Of a DNA stretch of 7,262 nucleotides, positions 1 through 6,682 are shown piece after piece (the stretch's first letter is position 1; each line of letters begins with the position of its first letter). The notes beneath the pieces were generated by a model. That model did not search any database and was not told the origin of the DNA. It worked only from the letters and a program-made list of their open reading frames with translations. The stretch covers positions 1 through 7,262 of the forward strand of contig JAGLRU010000281.1 of assembly GCA_023136145.1 (NCBI GenBank), read 5' to 3'. The position numbers and the translations under genes were made by a program. This DNA comes from Alphaproteobacteria bacterium. GTDB taxonomy: Bacteria > Pseudomonadota > Alphaproteobacteria > Micavibrionales > UBA2020.

Positions 1-1
1 C

Positions 2-424
2 AAATCCGTTGCCGGTCATTATCCACTCACACATGCTGAGTGCTATGCTGGAGATTACGCTGGAAATTATACTGATGAATTTAAAAAAGCTGCGGTAGGA
101 TTTTATAAAGAGGCTGCGGATATTCTCAAGAAAGATGGGCATAAAGATGCTGCAAACAAACTCGCCCATGTAAGCATATACATGGATAACCTCTACACAA
201 AAGAGAAGTTAAATAATCCTATGATAAAGAGCCGACACATGTCTCCCCTTAATTTTCTCAAAAATCAGAGTTGGCTAGACAATTATATTGCACGTACAAA
301 TAACACGGAACTGGCTCCAGACTACAAAGCTGTACTTGAAAAACTCATCAAGCTAACAAGTACCACACCTAGTGTCCCTGCTCCGATAGTAAAAACAAAA
401 CCGAAACAGCCATCTTTTTCTTAG
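2..424 (+). CDS. 3' end of an unrecognised protein gene (partial, 140 residues visible)
   Basis: The reading frame is open from base 2 to the TAG at 422-424, so the gene starts to the left of the window. The internal ATG at 182 lies within this open frame and has no reason to be the true start. The visible part begins KSVAGHYPLTHAECYAGDYA and is rich in Ala, Lys, Asp and Tyr. A stretch around visible residues 25-70 looks helical and amphipathic (EFKKAAVGFYKEAADILKKD), followed by a polar middle part. The last 25 or so residues form a Pro/Lys/Thr-rich, probably disordered tail ending KPKQPSFS. No membrane segment, signal peptide or catalytic motif is visible in this part, and I do not recognise the family. 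It converges on the ALDH16 gene with 17 bases between the stop codons. Confidence that it is coding comes from the uninterrupted frame and ordinary amino-acid composition; no function is proposed. Confidence 0.7.
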   Translation, partial: KSVAGHYPLTHAECYAGDYAGNYTDEFKKAAVGFYKEAADILKKDGHKDAANKLAHVSIYMDNLYTKEKLNNPMIKSRHMSPLNFLKNQSWLDNYIARTNNTELAPDYKAVLEKLIKLTSTTPSVPAPIVKTKPKQPSFS

Positions 425-441
425 GTCACCTCTAAATTATT

Positions 442-2796
442 TTATCCTCCATAAGGAAGCCATACGTTCTTAACTTCTACGGAATGGCGGAGGAATTCCT
501 CACCTTCGGCGGAGGTACGGTCGAACCAGTTACGTTTGCGTCCATTATTAACCCATGTACGCTTCAAGTTTCCGGTGGATGCTTTTTCTACCAGTGCGCT
601 TCCCGGGACATCAGAACCAAAGTACCAGACTCCATCAACCTCATCGTGTTCGGCGAGAGTTTGAGTGAGGACGGAGCGATTGCCAGTAACGATATTTACA
701 ACGCCAGCCGGAATATCCGATGTGTCTAGAAGTTGATAAAAGTCAGTGACTGAGAGTGAATGTTTCTCAGATGGAATAATAACTGAACGATTTCCCATCG
801 CCATCGCCGGAGCAAACAACGACACAAAGCCAAGCAACGGTGATTCATCAGGACATACAATCCCCATAATGCCAACAGGCTCTTTCATCGCCAGCGAAAC
901 AAAGCTGGAGGATGTACAATGCACATCGCCATCATATTTATCTGCCCATGCTGCATAAGTGAAAATACGATGGATCGACTCATCTACCTCCCGCCGTGAG
1001 GCTAAAAAAGACATCTTTGTTATTTGTGCTAAGTGTTTTCTGAACTCTTTTTTGCGGGAACTCAAATTTTCGGCAATGGAATAAAGAATTTGTGCACGAA
1101 AGTGCTTATCGGATATACCCCAGCTTTCCGCCTTACTTGCGGATTTAACAGCATTGTAAATGTCTTCACTGCTGTCTTCGCTAACATGAATAATTTGCGC
1201 ACTCAAAGGCTTGTCTGATTTACCGCAACCTTCCACATTATTTGCAGATTTAACGTCATCTGGCGTATGTTCCTCTACATCCAGTTTTGTTTTACTTTCC
1301 TTGTAAAGTGGCAAAGACTTGACATGTTTCGGCTTTAGGCAAGAATACATTCCCTCCCGTCCACCATAGCGTCCAAAACCAGATTCACGGACACCGCCAA
1401 AGCCACAAGCGGCATCAAACATATTGATCGAATTGATCCACACCATGCCAGTTTTTAACTTTGACGCGACTTCAAGAACAACAGTGATATTTTCACTCCA
1501 AACGCTAGCAGCGAGACCATAGCGGGAATTGTTGGCAAGCAGCACCACCTCTTCCGGCGTACGGAAAGTCATCGCTGATACAACTGAACCTTGAATCTCC
1601 GTCCGAGCGATAGTGGAAGCAGGCTGAACATCCAAAAGCAAAGTCGGCGGATAGAAAAGTCCTTTGGGGCAAGAATCCATACCGGGCTGTATAAGCGTTG
1701 CCCCTTCCTCAACACTCAGCTTAACAAGACTGTCAATTTTGTCGAACTGCTCCCGACTGATAATCGTGCCAATGTCCATTGTCTTGTCGACAGGCAAACC
1801 AACGCACAGATTCTCCATCCGATGCGTCAGTTTCTGGATCATTTTTTCGGCAATGCTTTCCTGAAGGAAAAGTCTCGTTATCGTGCAACAGATACCACAC
1901 TGATTAAGCCATGCACCCTCCACTATGCCTTCCACTGCACTATCCAAATCGGCATTCTCAAAAACGACCATGGGAGATTTACCGCCGAGTTCCAGCGTCA
2001 AATCCTTGCCACTTCCCGCCGTAACATCGCGGATAATGCGTCCGGTTTCGGTCGATCCGGTAAAGGAGATTTGATCAATGTCGGGATGTTTTGTGATTTC
2101 CGCACCGATGGAGCCATTACCCTGCACTATACAGACAACGCCAGGGGGCAGCCCTGCCTCCTGACAAAGTTCGGCGAAGAGAAAGGATGTCAGTGGCGTG
2201 GATTCGGATGGTTTCAGAACAACAGTGTTACCTGCGGCAAGAGCGGGGGCTATTTTCCACGCCAGCATTAAAAACGGAGAGTCATGTGAACTTATCTGTC
2301 CGATAACGCCACAAGCCTCATATCCTGAGAATTTACTGTTTAGTAGCTGCGCCCATCCGGCATGATGATAAAAATAACGAGCGGCAAGATTCATATCAGC
2401 AATGCGTGCCTCATGGATAGGCTTACCTATGTTCAAACTTTCCAGCACTGCCAAAAGACTGGAATTTTTCTGGATCAAGCTAGCAAGGGCGTAAAGATAT
2501 TTTGCACGCTCAAAACCGCCAAGTGCCTCCCATGATTTTTGCGCCTTACGGGAAGATTTAATAGCATAGAGGACATCGGCTTTCGTGCCGAGTGGCATTT
2601 TACCCAGCTTCTCGCCCGTAACAGGAGATTTGATTTCTACCCACTCGCTTTTTCTGGGTGTACTCCACCTACCTCTAATAAAATGACCGAAAGAAAACTT
2701 ATGTTGTTTCAACCATTTCCTAGCGATAGCATCGCTCTCCGGCACGGAGCCATATTCCATGTTTTCAAATATTGGTGCAATTTTTATGGAAGACAT
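442..2796 (-). CDS. Two-domain aldehyde dehydrogenase, ALDH16 family
   Basis: This predicted soluble NAD-dependent aldehyde dehydrogenase has 784 residues, near the usual ALDH16 length. Residues 1-490 form a complete ALDH domain, with the LKPSE segment (194-198), nucleotide-binding FTGSTETG (245-252), general base Glu269 in LELGGK and nucleophile Cys303. Residues about 535-784 form a second, degenerate ALDH-like domain without a Cys/Glu pair. It opens with PVGIMGIVCPDESPLLGF (640-657) and ends VKNVWLPYGG, as alphaproteobacterial ALDH16 proteins do. Oddities: the usual PWNFP is SHDSP (170-174), so the oxyanion Asn is Asp172; the usual FNQGQVCCAGSR is LNQCGICCTITR; the usual EIFGPV is EIQGSV, keeping Glu400. 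Residues 515-535 and 550-570 are an internal repeat. The ATG at 2796 has an AGGAG nine bases upstream, and the gene follows the transporter gene by 4 bases. The substrate is unknown, and catalytic competence is uncertain because of the changed active site. The family assignment is secure. Confidence 0.93.
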   Translation of the reverse strand: MSSIKIAPIFENMEYGSVPESDAIARKWLKQHKFSFGHFIRGRWSTPRKSEWVEIKSPVTGEKLGKMPLGTKADVLYAIKSSRKAQKSWEALGGFERAKYLYALASLIQKNSSLLAVLESLNIGKPIHEARIADMNLAARYFYHHAGWAQLLNSKFSGYEACGVIGQISSHDSPFLMLAWKIAPALAAGNTVVLKPSESTPLTSFLFAELCQEAGLPPGVVCIVQGNGSIGAEITKHPDIDQISFTGSTETGRIIRDVTAGSGKDLTLELGGKSPMVVFENADLDSAVEGIVEGAWLNQCGICCTITRLFLQESIAEKMIQKLTHRMENLCVGLPVDKTMDIGTIISREQFDKIDSLVKLSVEEGATLIQPGMDSCPKGLFYPPTLLLDVQPASTIARTEIQGSVVSAMTFRTPEEVVLLANNSRYGLAASVWSENITVVLEVASKLKTGMVWINSINMFDAACGFGGVRESGFGRYGGREGMYSCLKPKHVKSLPLYKESKTKLDVEEHTPDDVKSANNVEGCGKSDKPLSAQIIHVSEDSSEDIYNAVKSASKAESWGISDKHFRAQILYSIAENLSSRKKEFRKHLAQITKMSFLASRREVDESIHRIFTYAAWADKYDGDVHCTSSSFVSLAMKEPVGIMGIVCPDESPLLGFVSLFAPAMAMGNRSVIIPSEKHSLSVTDFYQLLDTSDIPAGVVNIVTGNRSVLTQTLAEHDEVDGVWYFGSDVPGSALVEKASTGNLKRTWVNNGRKRNWFDRTSAEGEEFLRHSVEVKNVWLPYGG
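1087..1149 (-). repeat. Internal direct repeat of the ALDH16 gene, canonical copy
   Basis: This 63-bp stretch matches 1192-1254 at 48 of 63 positions without gaps, counted by hand. It encodes residues 550-570 (VKSASKAESWGISDKHFRAQI). That matches the normal start of the second ALDH16 domain, where the family has an Ala-rich helix followed by a HNRAQ-like motif and LYYIAENL. It is therefore taken as the original copy. Confidence 0.75.
1192..1254 (-). repeat. Internal direct repeat of the ALDH16 gene, derived copy
   Basis: This is the partner of 1087-1149 at a period of 105 bp. It encodes residues 515-535 (starting VKSANNVEGCGKSDK and ending SAQI), identical to the other copy at 12 of 21 residues. 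Related ALDH16 proteins have a different linker sequence here, so this looks like a copy placed into the linker that then diverged. Both copies are in the same frame. Confidence 0.7.
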
Positions 2797-2800
2797 ATTA

Positions 2801-4507
2801 CTATTCTCCTGCTGGCTGATTTATATTCTTGTACCTATTTTTATTACTGCCTTTGTCTCTCGTTCTCTGGTCGCTAGATGGCTTCAAGAGGCTCTGATTC
2901 AACTCATTAGCCTCCTCCAGAATTGGATAGGCAATCAGCGATATATAACTGTTAATGCGGCGCAGATCGCGCAGGATGTCAAGGTGCATACTGGAGGTGG
3001 CGATAGTCTCTGCCACGCCCTTGTTCAAACGTCTAAAGTGGCTTTTAGAAGCGTTCATTTCCTGTATGCGGAGGACGGCTTTCTTCTTGAACAGCTGTCT
3101 CGCCATTTTAACGTCACTGGTCATAAAAACGTTTTGCGCAAGATGCAAGCTTTCCATTACGCGCTCGTGCAAGCTGGAAATTTCGGCGAAGCCCTGACGT
3201 GAAAAATTGTCCTGATTGCGAATTTTATTCATCGCCATATCCAGCAAATTTTTGTCGATAATATCTCCTATATGCTCAAGATTGGTGGAAAAAGTCAGAA
3301 TCTGCATATACCTTCTGCTCTCGTCCTTGTCGAGGTCCTGCCCCGATATCCGCGCCAAATAGGTCTTGATAGCTTTGTAAAGACTATCAACAATAAGTTC
3401 CTTACTGCGAATTTCATGCACCAACCGCACATTATTGCTTCGTAGCACCTCCAACGTATCCTGTAACATTTTTTGCACAATATCGCAGATACGGAGCGTT
3501 TCACGCGACACGCAAGCCAAAGCTGCAGGCGGCGTTACAATAGCAGTCGGATCAAGATAGCGTGGCAACGTCTTGTCATCTTCGCGTGGTCGATCCGGCA
3601 AAAGGATAGATACCACCTTCGTCAAGGGACCAATAAAAGGAAGAAAAATCAATGCCAACGCTATGTTGAACACCATATGAAAGTTTACCAAAATTTGCGC
3701 CGGATCAGAATGAAGGAATCCTATATACGGCATAATCATAGTTTCCATGAAAGGCATGATCAAAAGAACACCTGTGCACCGAAGAAATAAATTGCCAATT
3801 GGCACACGCCTCCCAGCCGGAACTTCGCGGAGAGTCATGACGACTGGAGCAAAAGCACCACCGAGATTTGCACCAAGCACCATATAAAGCCCCAGTTCCA
3901 CAGGAATGATGCCGGAACCAACAAAGCCCATATACAAAAGAATCATGCCGAGGCTCGAATGCACAAACCATGTCAACAACGCGGAAAGAACCACAGCCAG
4001 AATAGACTGATCGATCAAAGGTCCAATCATCGCTTGCAGTGCTTCGGAATGTTTAAGAGGTTCTGCCGTTATAGTGATCTGTTGTAAAGCCAGTAGCGCA
4101 AGGCCGATTCCAATCATGGCGCGTCCGACATACTTATAATGGCTTCCCTCCATCGTTTTATGAATAATAAAACCAACCGCAATCATCACAGGCACTAACC
4201 AGCTCAAGTTAAGCGACATAAACTGTGCCGCTAGGGTCGTACCAACGTCAGCCCCAAGCATCACTGCAAGTGCAGCAGAAACAGTGATAACATTACGTGC
4301 CACAAAGGAACTGACTATCAGGCCAGCCGCCGTGCTACTTTGCAAGAGGGCGGCAATAAAAATACCAACAGAAAAAGCCTTAAACCGATTGTCCGTCGAA
4401 TTAGATATAATTCGACGCAGCGCAGTGCCGAAAGCACGGTTAAGACCCGTGCTAATCATATTCACTCCCCAGAGAAGAAGACAAACTCCGCCAATAATTT
4501 GAATCAA
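2801..4507 (-). CDS. Na/Pi cotransporter family protein with C-terminal PhoU-like domain
   Basis: This 568-residue inner-membrane protein should move phosphate inward with sodium. The first ~300 residues are hydrophobic and contain the two inverted repeats of the family. The first repeat has LLQSSTAAG (QSS at 56-58) followed by LGADVGTT (84-91). The second has WFVHSSLG (HSS at 183-185) followed by LGANLGG (211-217); His before the second SS is, as I recall it, normal for this alphaproteobacterial subgroup. Residues about 325-535 form a helical cytoplasmic PhoU-like region with EHIGDII (411-417) and DILRDLRRINS (510-520). The last ~30 residues are basic, polar and probably disordered. The start is TTG at 4507: no ATG precedes the first membrane helix (IIGGVCLLLWG), and a GGAA lies just upstream at short spacing. 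The gene begins 13 bases after petC and ends 4 bases before ALDH16, so it probably shares their transcript. Phosphate as substrate is a family-level assignment. Confidence 0.9.
   Translation of the reverse strand: MIQIIGGVCLLLWGVNMISTGLNRAFGTALRRIISNSTDNRFKAFSVGIFIAALLQSSTAAGLIVSSFVARNVITVSAALAVMLGADVGTTLAAQFMSLNLSWLVPVMIAVGFIIHKTMEGSHYKYVGRAMIGIGLALLALQQITITAEPLKHSEALQAMIGPLIDQSILAVVLSALLTWFVHSSLGMILLYMGFVGSGIIPVELGLYMVLGANLGGAFAPVVMTLREVPAGRRVPIGNLFLRCTGVLLIMPFMETMIMPYIGFLHSDPAQILVNFHMVFNIALALIFLPFIGPLTKVVSILLPDRPREDDKTLPRYLDPTAIVTPPAALACVSRETLRICDIVQKMLQDTLEVLRSNNVRLVHEIRSKELIVDSLYKAIKTYLARISGQDLDKDESRRYMQILTFSTNLEHIGDIIDKNLLDMAMNKIRNQDNFSRQGFAEISSLHERVMESLHLAQNVFMTSDVKMARQLFKKKAVLRIQEMNASKSHFRRLNKGVAETIATSSMHLDILRDLRRINSYISLIAYPILEEANELNQSLLKPSSDQRTRDKGSNKNRYKNINQPAGE
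2805..2810 (-). promoter_or_regulatory. Shine-Dalgarno site of the ALDH16 gene
   Basis: AGGAGA on the minus strand; its AGGAG core lies nine bases before the ATG at 2796-2794. The site is embedded in the last sense codons (Ala-Gly-Glu) of the upstream transporter gene. It is the clearest ribosome-binding site in the window and fixes the ALDH16 start. Confidence 0.8.
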
Positions 4508-4520
4508 TATTTCCGTTGCG

Positions 4521-5261
4521 TTAATTAGTTTTCCCCTTCCCTGCTTTCGACCATACCCTCTGTTTTATTTTAAACGTCACGCCCGCAAATACCAGCAGGA
4601 AAAGAATAACTTTCACTCCCATCCGCTTGCGTTGCTCCATATACGGATCAGAAACCCAGGCTAAAAACTGGACAACATCTTGCGCAGACTGATCGAGATT
4701 ATCCGACAACGGCTGAGGCATCGCGATCTGACCTCCGGGAAAATATTTATTATAATAGATGTCAGTTTGCGCCTGAATGCCAGTTGGTGGAGGAGTAAAT
4801 CCGGTAAGTAGATCGTAGATATAATCCTCACCGCCTTCGCGAGCGAAGACCAGCAGTGACATGTCTGGAGGCAAGGCTCCGTTGTTAGCTGCACGAGCAG
4901 ATTTCTCGTTTTTAAAAGGGGACATGAATGTGTCAGACGGCAGAGCGGGACGCTCGAACATCTCCCCATCGTCGTTGGGACCATCTGTCACGGAATACTG
5001 AGCAGCTATATTTTTCACTTCCTTCGGCAAAAAACCTATATCCGCGAGGTTGCGATACGACACGAATTTCATCGTATGGCAAAGCGAGCAGACCTCACTA
5101 TAAACCTGATAACCACGCCGTACAGCCTCTCGGTCATAAGTTCCAAAAAGGCTTTTGTGCGACCAGTTATGCTGTAACGGTGGAACACTTTCCCCCGCAA
5201 CCGCTGATACGGACAAAAACAGGATGGCAAATAAGACCAGGAAGGAGATGATTTTTCTCAA
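4521..5261 (-). CDS. petC: Cytochrome c1 subunit of the cytochrome bc1 complex
   Basis: Cytochrome c1 takes electrons from the Rieske cluster and passes them to soluble or membrane cytochrome c on the periplasmic side. The 246-residue protein begins with a Sec signal peptide (MRKIISFLVLFAILFLSVSA) probably cut after AVA at residue 22. The heme site is CSLCH (Cys58, Cys61, His62), and the sixth ligand is most likely Met181 in GGQIAMPQPL. NNGALPPDMSLL (127-138) and YYNKYFPGG (169-177) are typical c1 blocks. A single C-terminal anchor covers about residues 214-230, followed by a basic tail. The start is TTG at 5261, overlapping the petB stop in the sequence TTGA; the upstream frame closes at a TAA (5282-5280) with no other start codon before it, and a later start would cut the signal peptide. 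The loop after Met181 is shorter than in most relatives. Translation is probably coupled to petB. Confidence 0.95.
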   Translation of the reverse strand: MRKIISFLVLFAILFLSVSAVAGESVPPLQHNWSHKSLFGTYDREAVRRGYQVYSEVCSLCHTMKFVSYRNLADIGFLPKEVKNIAAQYSVTDGPNDDGEMFERPALPSDTFMSPFKNEKSARAANNGALPPDMSLLVFAREGGEDYIYDLLTGFTPPPTGIQAQTDIYYNKYFPGGQIAMPQPLSDNLDQSAQDVVQFLAWVSDPYMEQRKRMGVKVILFLLVFAGVTFKIKQRVWSKAGKGKTN

Positions 5262-6538
5262 TTTTTCATACCCATCTTTTTATCAACAGCTTCGCTGATG
5301 CTGTCAGGAATGAGGAGCGTCTTTTCAAATTTTCCAAGCAAAGGCATCACCGCCAGAAAATGAAAGAAGTAAAAAAAAGTTCCAATCTGCCCAAATAACA
5401 TAGGCAAACCCTCCGCCGATTGCGCTCCGGAATATCCCAACACAACCACAGAAACTACCCACAAAAACAAACACCATTTGTAAACCGGGCGATATCGAGC
5501 ACTCCTGACCGGCGATGTGTCTAGCCATGGAAGAAATAGCAGCACGACAACTGAGCCTAACAAAGCCAGAACGCCTTGTAGCTTCGCCGATAGTAAAACT
5601 ATTTGCGTGAAAGGAATGCAAATATCCATCGTGAATGCACGGAGAATAGCATAGAACGGCAAAAAATACCATTCTGGAACGATATGCTCAGGCGTTTGCA
5701 AAGGGTCAAACGGACGGAAATGCTCCGGTTCCGTCAGAGCGAACGGAGCAAAGAACGTCACAGCCGCAAAAACGATCAGGAAGAGAAGGAGACCGAAAGA
5801 ATCCTTAGCCGTGTAACGTGGATGGAACGGTACTGTATCCTTTCCCGATTTCGGCTCCACGCCTGTCGGGTTGTTTGATCCAGTCGTATGAATCGCCCAA
5901 ATATGCAGGAGAACAAAAGCGCAAAGGATAAACGGCAGAAGAAAATGCAGTACGAAAAAGCGGTTAAGCGTCGGATTATCGACGGAAAATCCACCCCAAA
6001 GCCATGTTACCAAACTATCCCCCACCAACGGAACAGCGGAAAAAAGACTGGTAATCACCGTCGTTCCCCAACCGCTCAACTGACTCCATGGAAGACAATA
6101 GCCAGTAAAAGATGTCACCATAAGCATCATCAGGAGAAAAACACCAAGAATCCAAACAATCTCACGCGGGTTCTTATAGGAACCGTAATAGATACAACGA
6201 AAAATATGGATGTAAGCGGCGATAAAAAAGAACGAAGCACCATTCATATGCACTGCTCGCATCAACCAACCATAGTTAACATCCCGTGTCATACGCTCCA
6301 CACTATCAAAAGCAAGTGCAGTATGCGGCGTATAGTTCATAGCCAGAAAAATGCCTGTAACAATCATAATCACTAGCAACACAAGAAGAATGGCACCAAA
6401 ATTCCAGAGATAATTGAAATTGCGCGGTACCTGAAAACGGACATACTCCTTTTTCAGCAAAGAAAAAATTGGCAAACGCTTATCAATCCACTGAATAACT
6501 GAGTTATCAAACTTTTTTATTTTTTCAGAGTCAGACAT
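5258..6538 (-). CDS. petB: Cytochrome b subunit of the cytochrome bc1 complex
   Basis: This is the membrane core of the bc1 complex, carrying hemes bL and bH and both quinone sites. I start at the ATG at 6538 (426 residues, MSDSEKIKKF), which has GGA seven bases upstream. The upstream in-frame ATGs at 6556 and 6565 lack a ribosome-binding site. With this start the heme ligands fall at His97, His111, His198 and His212, the same numbers as in Rhodobacter capsulatus. The Qo motif PEWY is at 288-291, within VPEWYFLPFYAILRAF. Other family marks are VHMNGASFFFIAAYIHIFR, HTTGSNNPTGVE and LDTSPVRSARYRP, and eight membrane helices can be laid out. The cd1 helix reads PWSQLSGWGTT (150-160) where relatives have PWGQMSFWGAT, so Gly152 is Ser152, while Gly158 is kept. 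It overlaps petC by four bases. There is no sign of fusion to c1 and no frameshift. Confidence 0.96.
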   Translation of the reverse strand: MSDSEKIKKFDNSVIQWIDKRLPIFSLLKKEYVRFQVPRNFNYLWNFGAILLVLLVIMIVTGIFLAMNYTPHTALAFDSVERMTRDVNYGWLMRAVHMNGASFFFIAAYIHIFRCIYYGSYKNPREIVWILGVFLLMMLMVTSFTGYCLPWSQLSGWGTTVITSLFSAVPLVGDSLVTWLWGGFSVDNPTLNRFFVLHFLLPFILCAFVLLHIWAIHTTGSNNPTGVEPKSGKDTVPFHPRYTAKDSFGLLLFLIVFAAVTFFAPFALTEPEHFRPFDPLQTPEHIVPEWYFLPFYAILRAFTMDICIPFTQIVLLSAKLQGVLALLGSVVVLLFLPWLDTSPVRSARYRPVYKWCLFLWVVSVVVLGYSGAQSAEGLPMLFGQIGTFFYFFHFLAVMPLLGKFEKTLLIPDSISEAVDKKMGMKN

Positions 6539-6544
6539 TCTGAA

Positions 6545-6550
6545 ATCCAA
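6545..6550 (-). promoter_or_regulatory. Weak Shine-Dalgarno favouring the petB start at 6538
   Basis: TTGGAT on the minus strand; the GGA ends seven bases before the ATG at 6538-6536. The two upstream in-frame ATGs (6556, 6565) have only A/T-rich sequence or the palindromic element in front of them. The site is weak, but it agrees with the heme-ligand numbering. Confidence 0.5.
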
Positions 6551-6575
6551 ACTCATTTGAAACATATAAAAACAC

Positions 6576-6638
6576 TGTCATATGAGTCATGAGACGCGCA
6601 GACGCGCTTCCAAAACCCCGAGCAAGGCGGGGGTGACA
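6576..6638 (-). repeat. REP-like palindromic element between petA and petB
   Basis: About 63 bases bounded by short inverted ends, TGTCA (6576-6580) and TGACA (6634-6638). Inside are the 9-bp palindrome ATGAGTCAT (6582-6590), two tandem copies of AGACGCGC (6592-6607) that can also pair as GCGC-AGAC-GCGC, and a hairpin CCCCG/CGGGG with a 7-base loop (6616-6632). It is markedly more G+C-rich than its surroundings. It resembles the short GTCACCCCCGC-type intergenic palindromes scattered in many proteobacterial genomes. A single copy is visible, so repeat status is inference. Confidence 0.5.
6613..6632 (-). terminator. Possible weak terminator or attenuator hairpin after petA
   Basis: Read in the direction of transcription, CCCCG CCTTGCT CGGGG is followed by a TTTT run and then GG. 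The five-pair G+C stem plus four Ts looks like a weak intrinsic terminator about 50 bases after the petA stop. The T run is short, and downstream genes depend on read-through, so partial attenuation or 3'-end protection of petA mRNA is more likely than full termination. Confidence 0.25.
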
Positions 6639-6682
6639 ATCTAGTGTGCATTGAAAAAATATGTCTTTCATGAATACTACCT

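Noticed and set aside
182..424. A separate 80-residue gene starting at the ATG at 182
   Set aside because: The frame is open all the way back to base 2 with similar composition, so this ATG is most likely internal to a longer gene.
442..1150. The second ALDH-like domain as a separate or broken gene
   Set aside because: A single uninterrupted frame joins both domains, and two-domain architecture with a degenerate second domain is normal for ALDH16.
1591..2271. A 226-residue open frame on the + strand inside ALDH16
   Set aside because: It lies entirely antisense to the strongly conserved catalytic domain, has Arg/Cys/His-rich composition and no recognisable motif; it is a shadow of the real gene.
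3949..3966. His in place of Gln in the second QSS motif of the Na/Pi transporter (HSS)
   Set aside because: Related alphaproteobacterial transporters, as I recall, also have HSS at this point, so it is probably a subgroup feature and not a defect.
5888..6376. A 162-residue open frame on the + strand inside petB
   Set aside because: Its very Lys/Thr/His-rich composition is what the antisense of hydrophobic membrane helices gives; no ribosome-binding site or family resemblance.
6563..6565. petB start at the first in-frame ATG
   Set aside because: It lacks a Shine-Dalgarno and adds nine residues without family support; the ATG at 6538 gives standard heme-ligand numbering and has GGA at good spacing.
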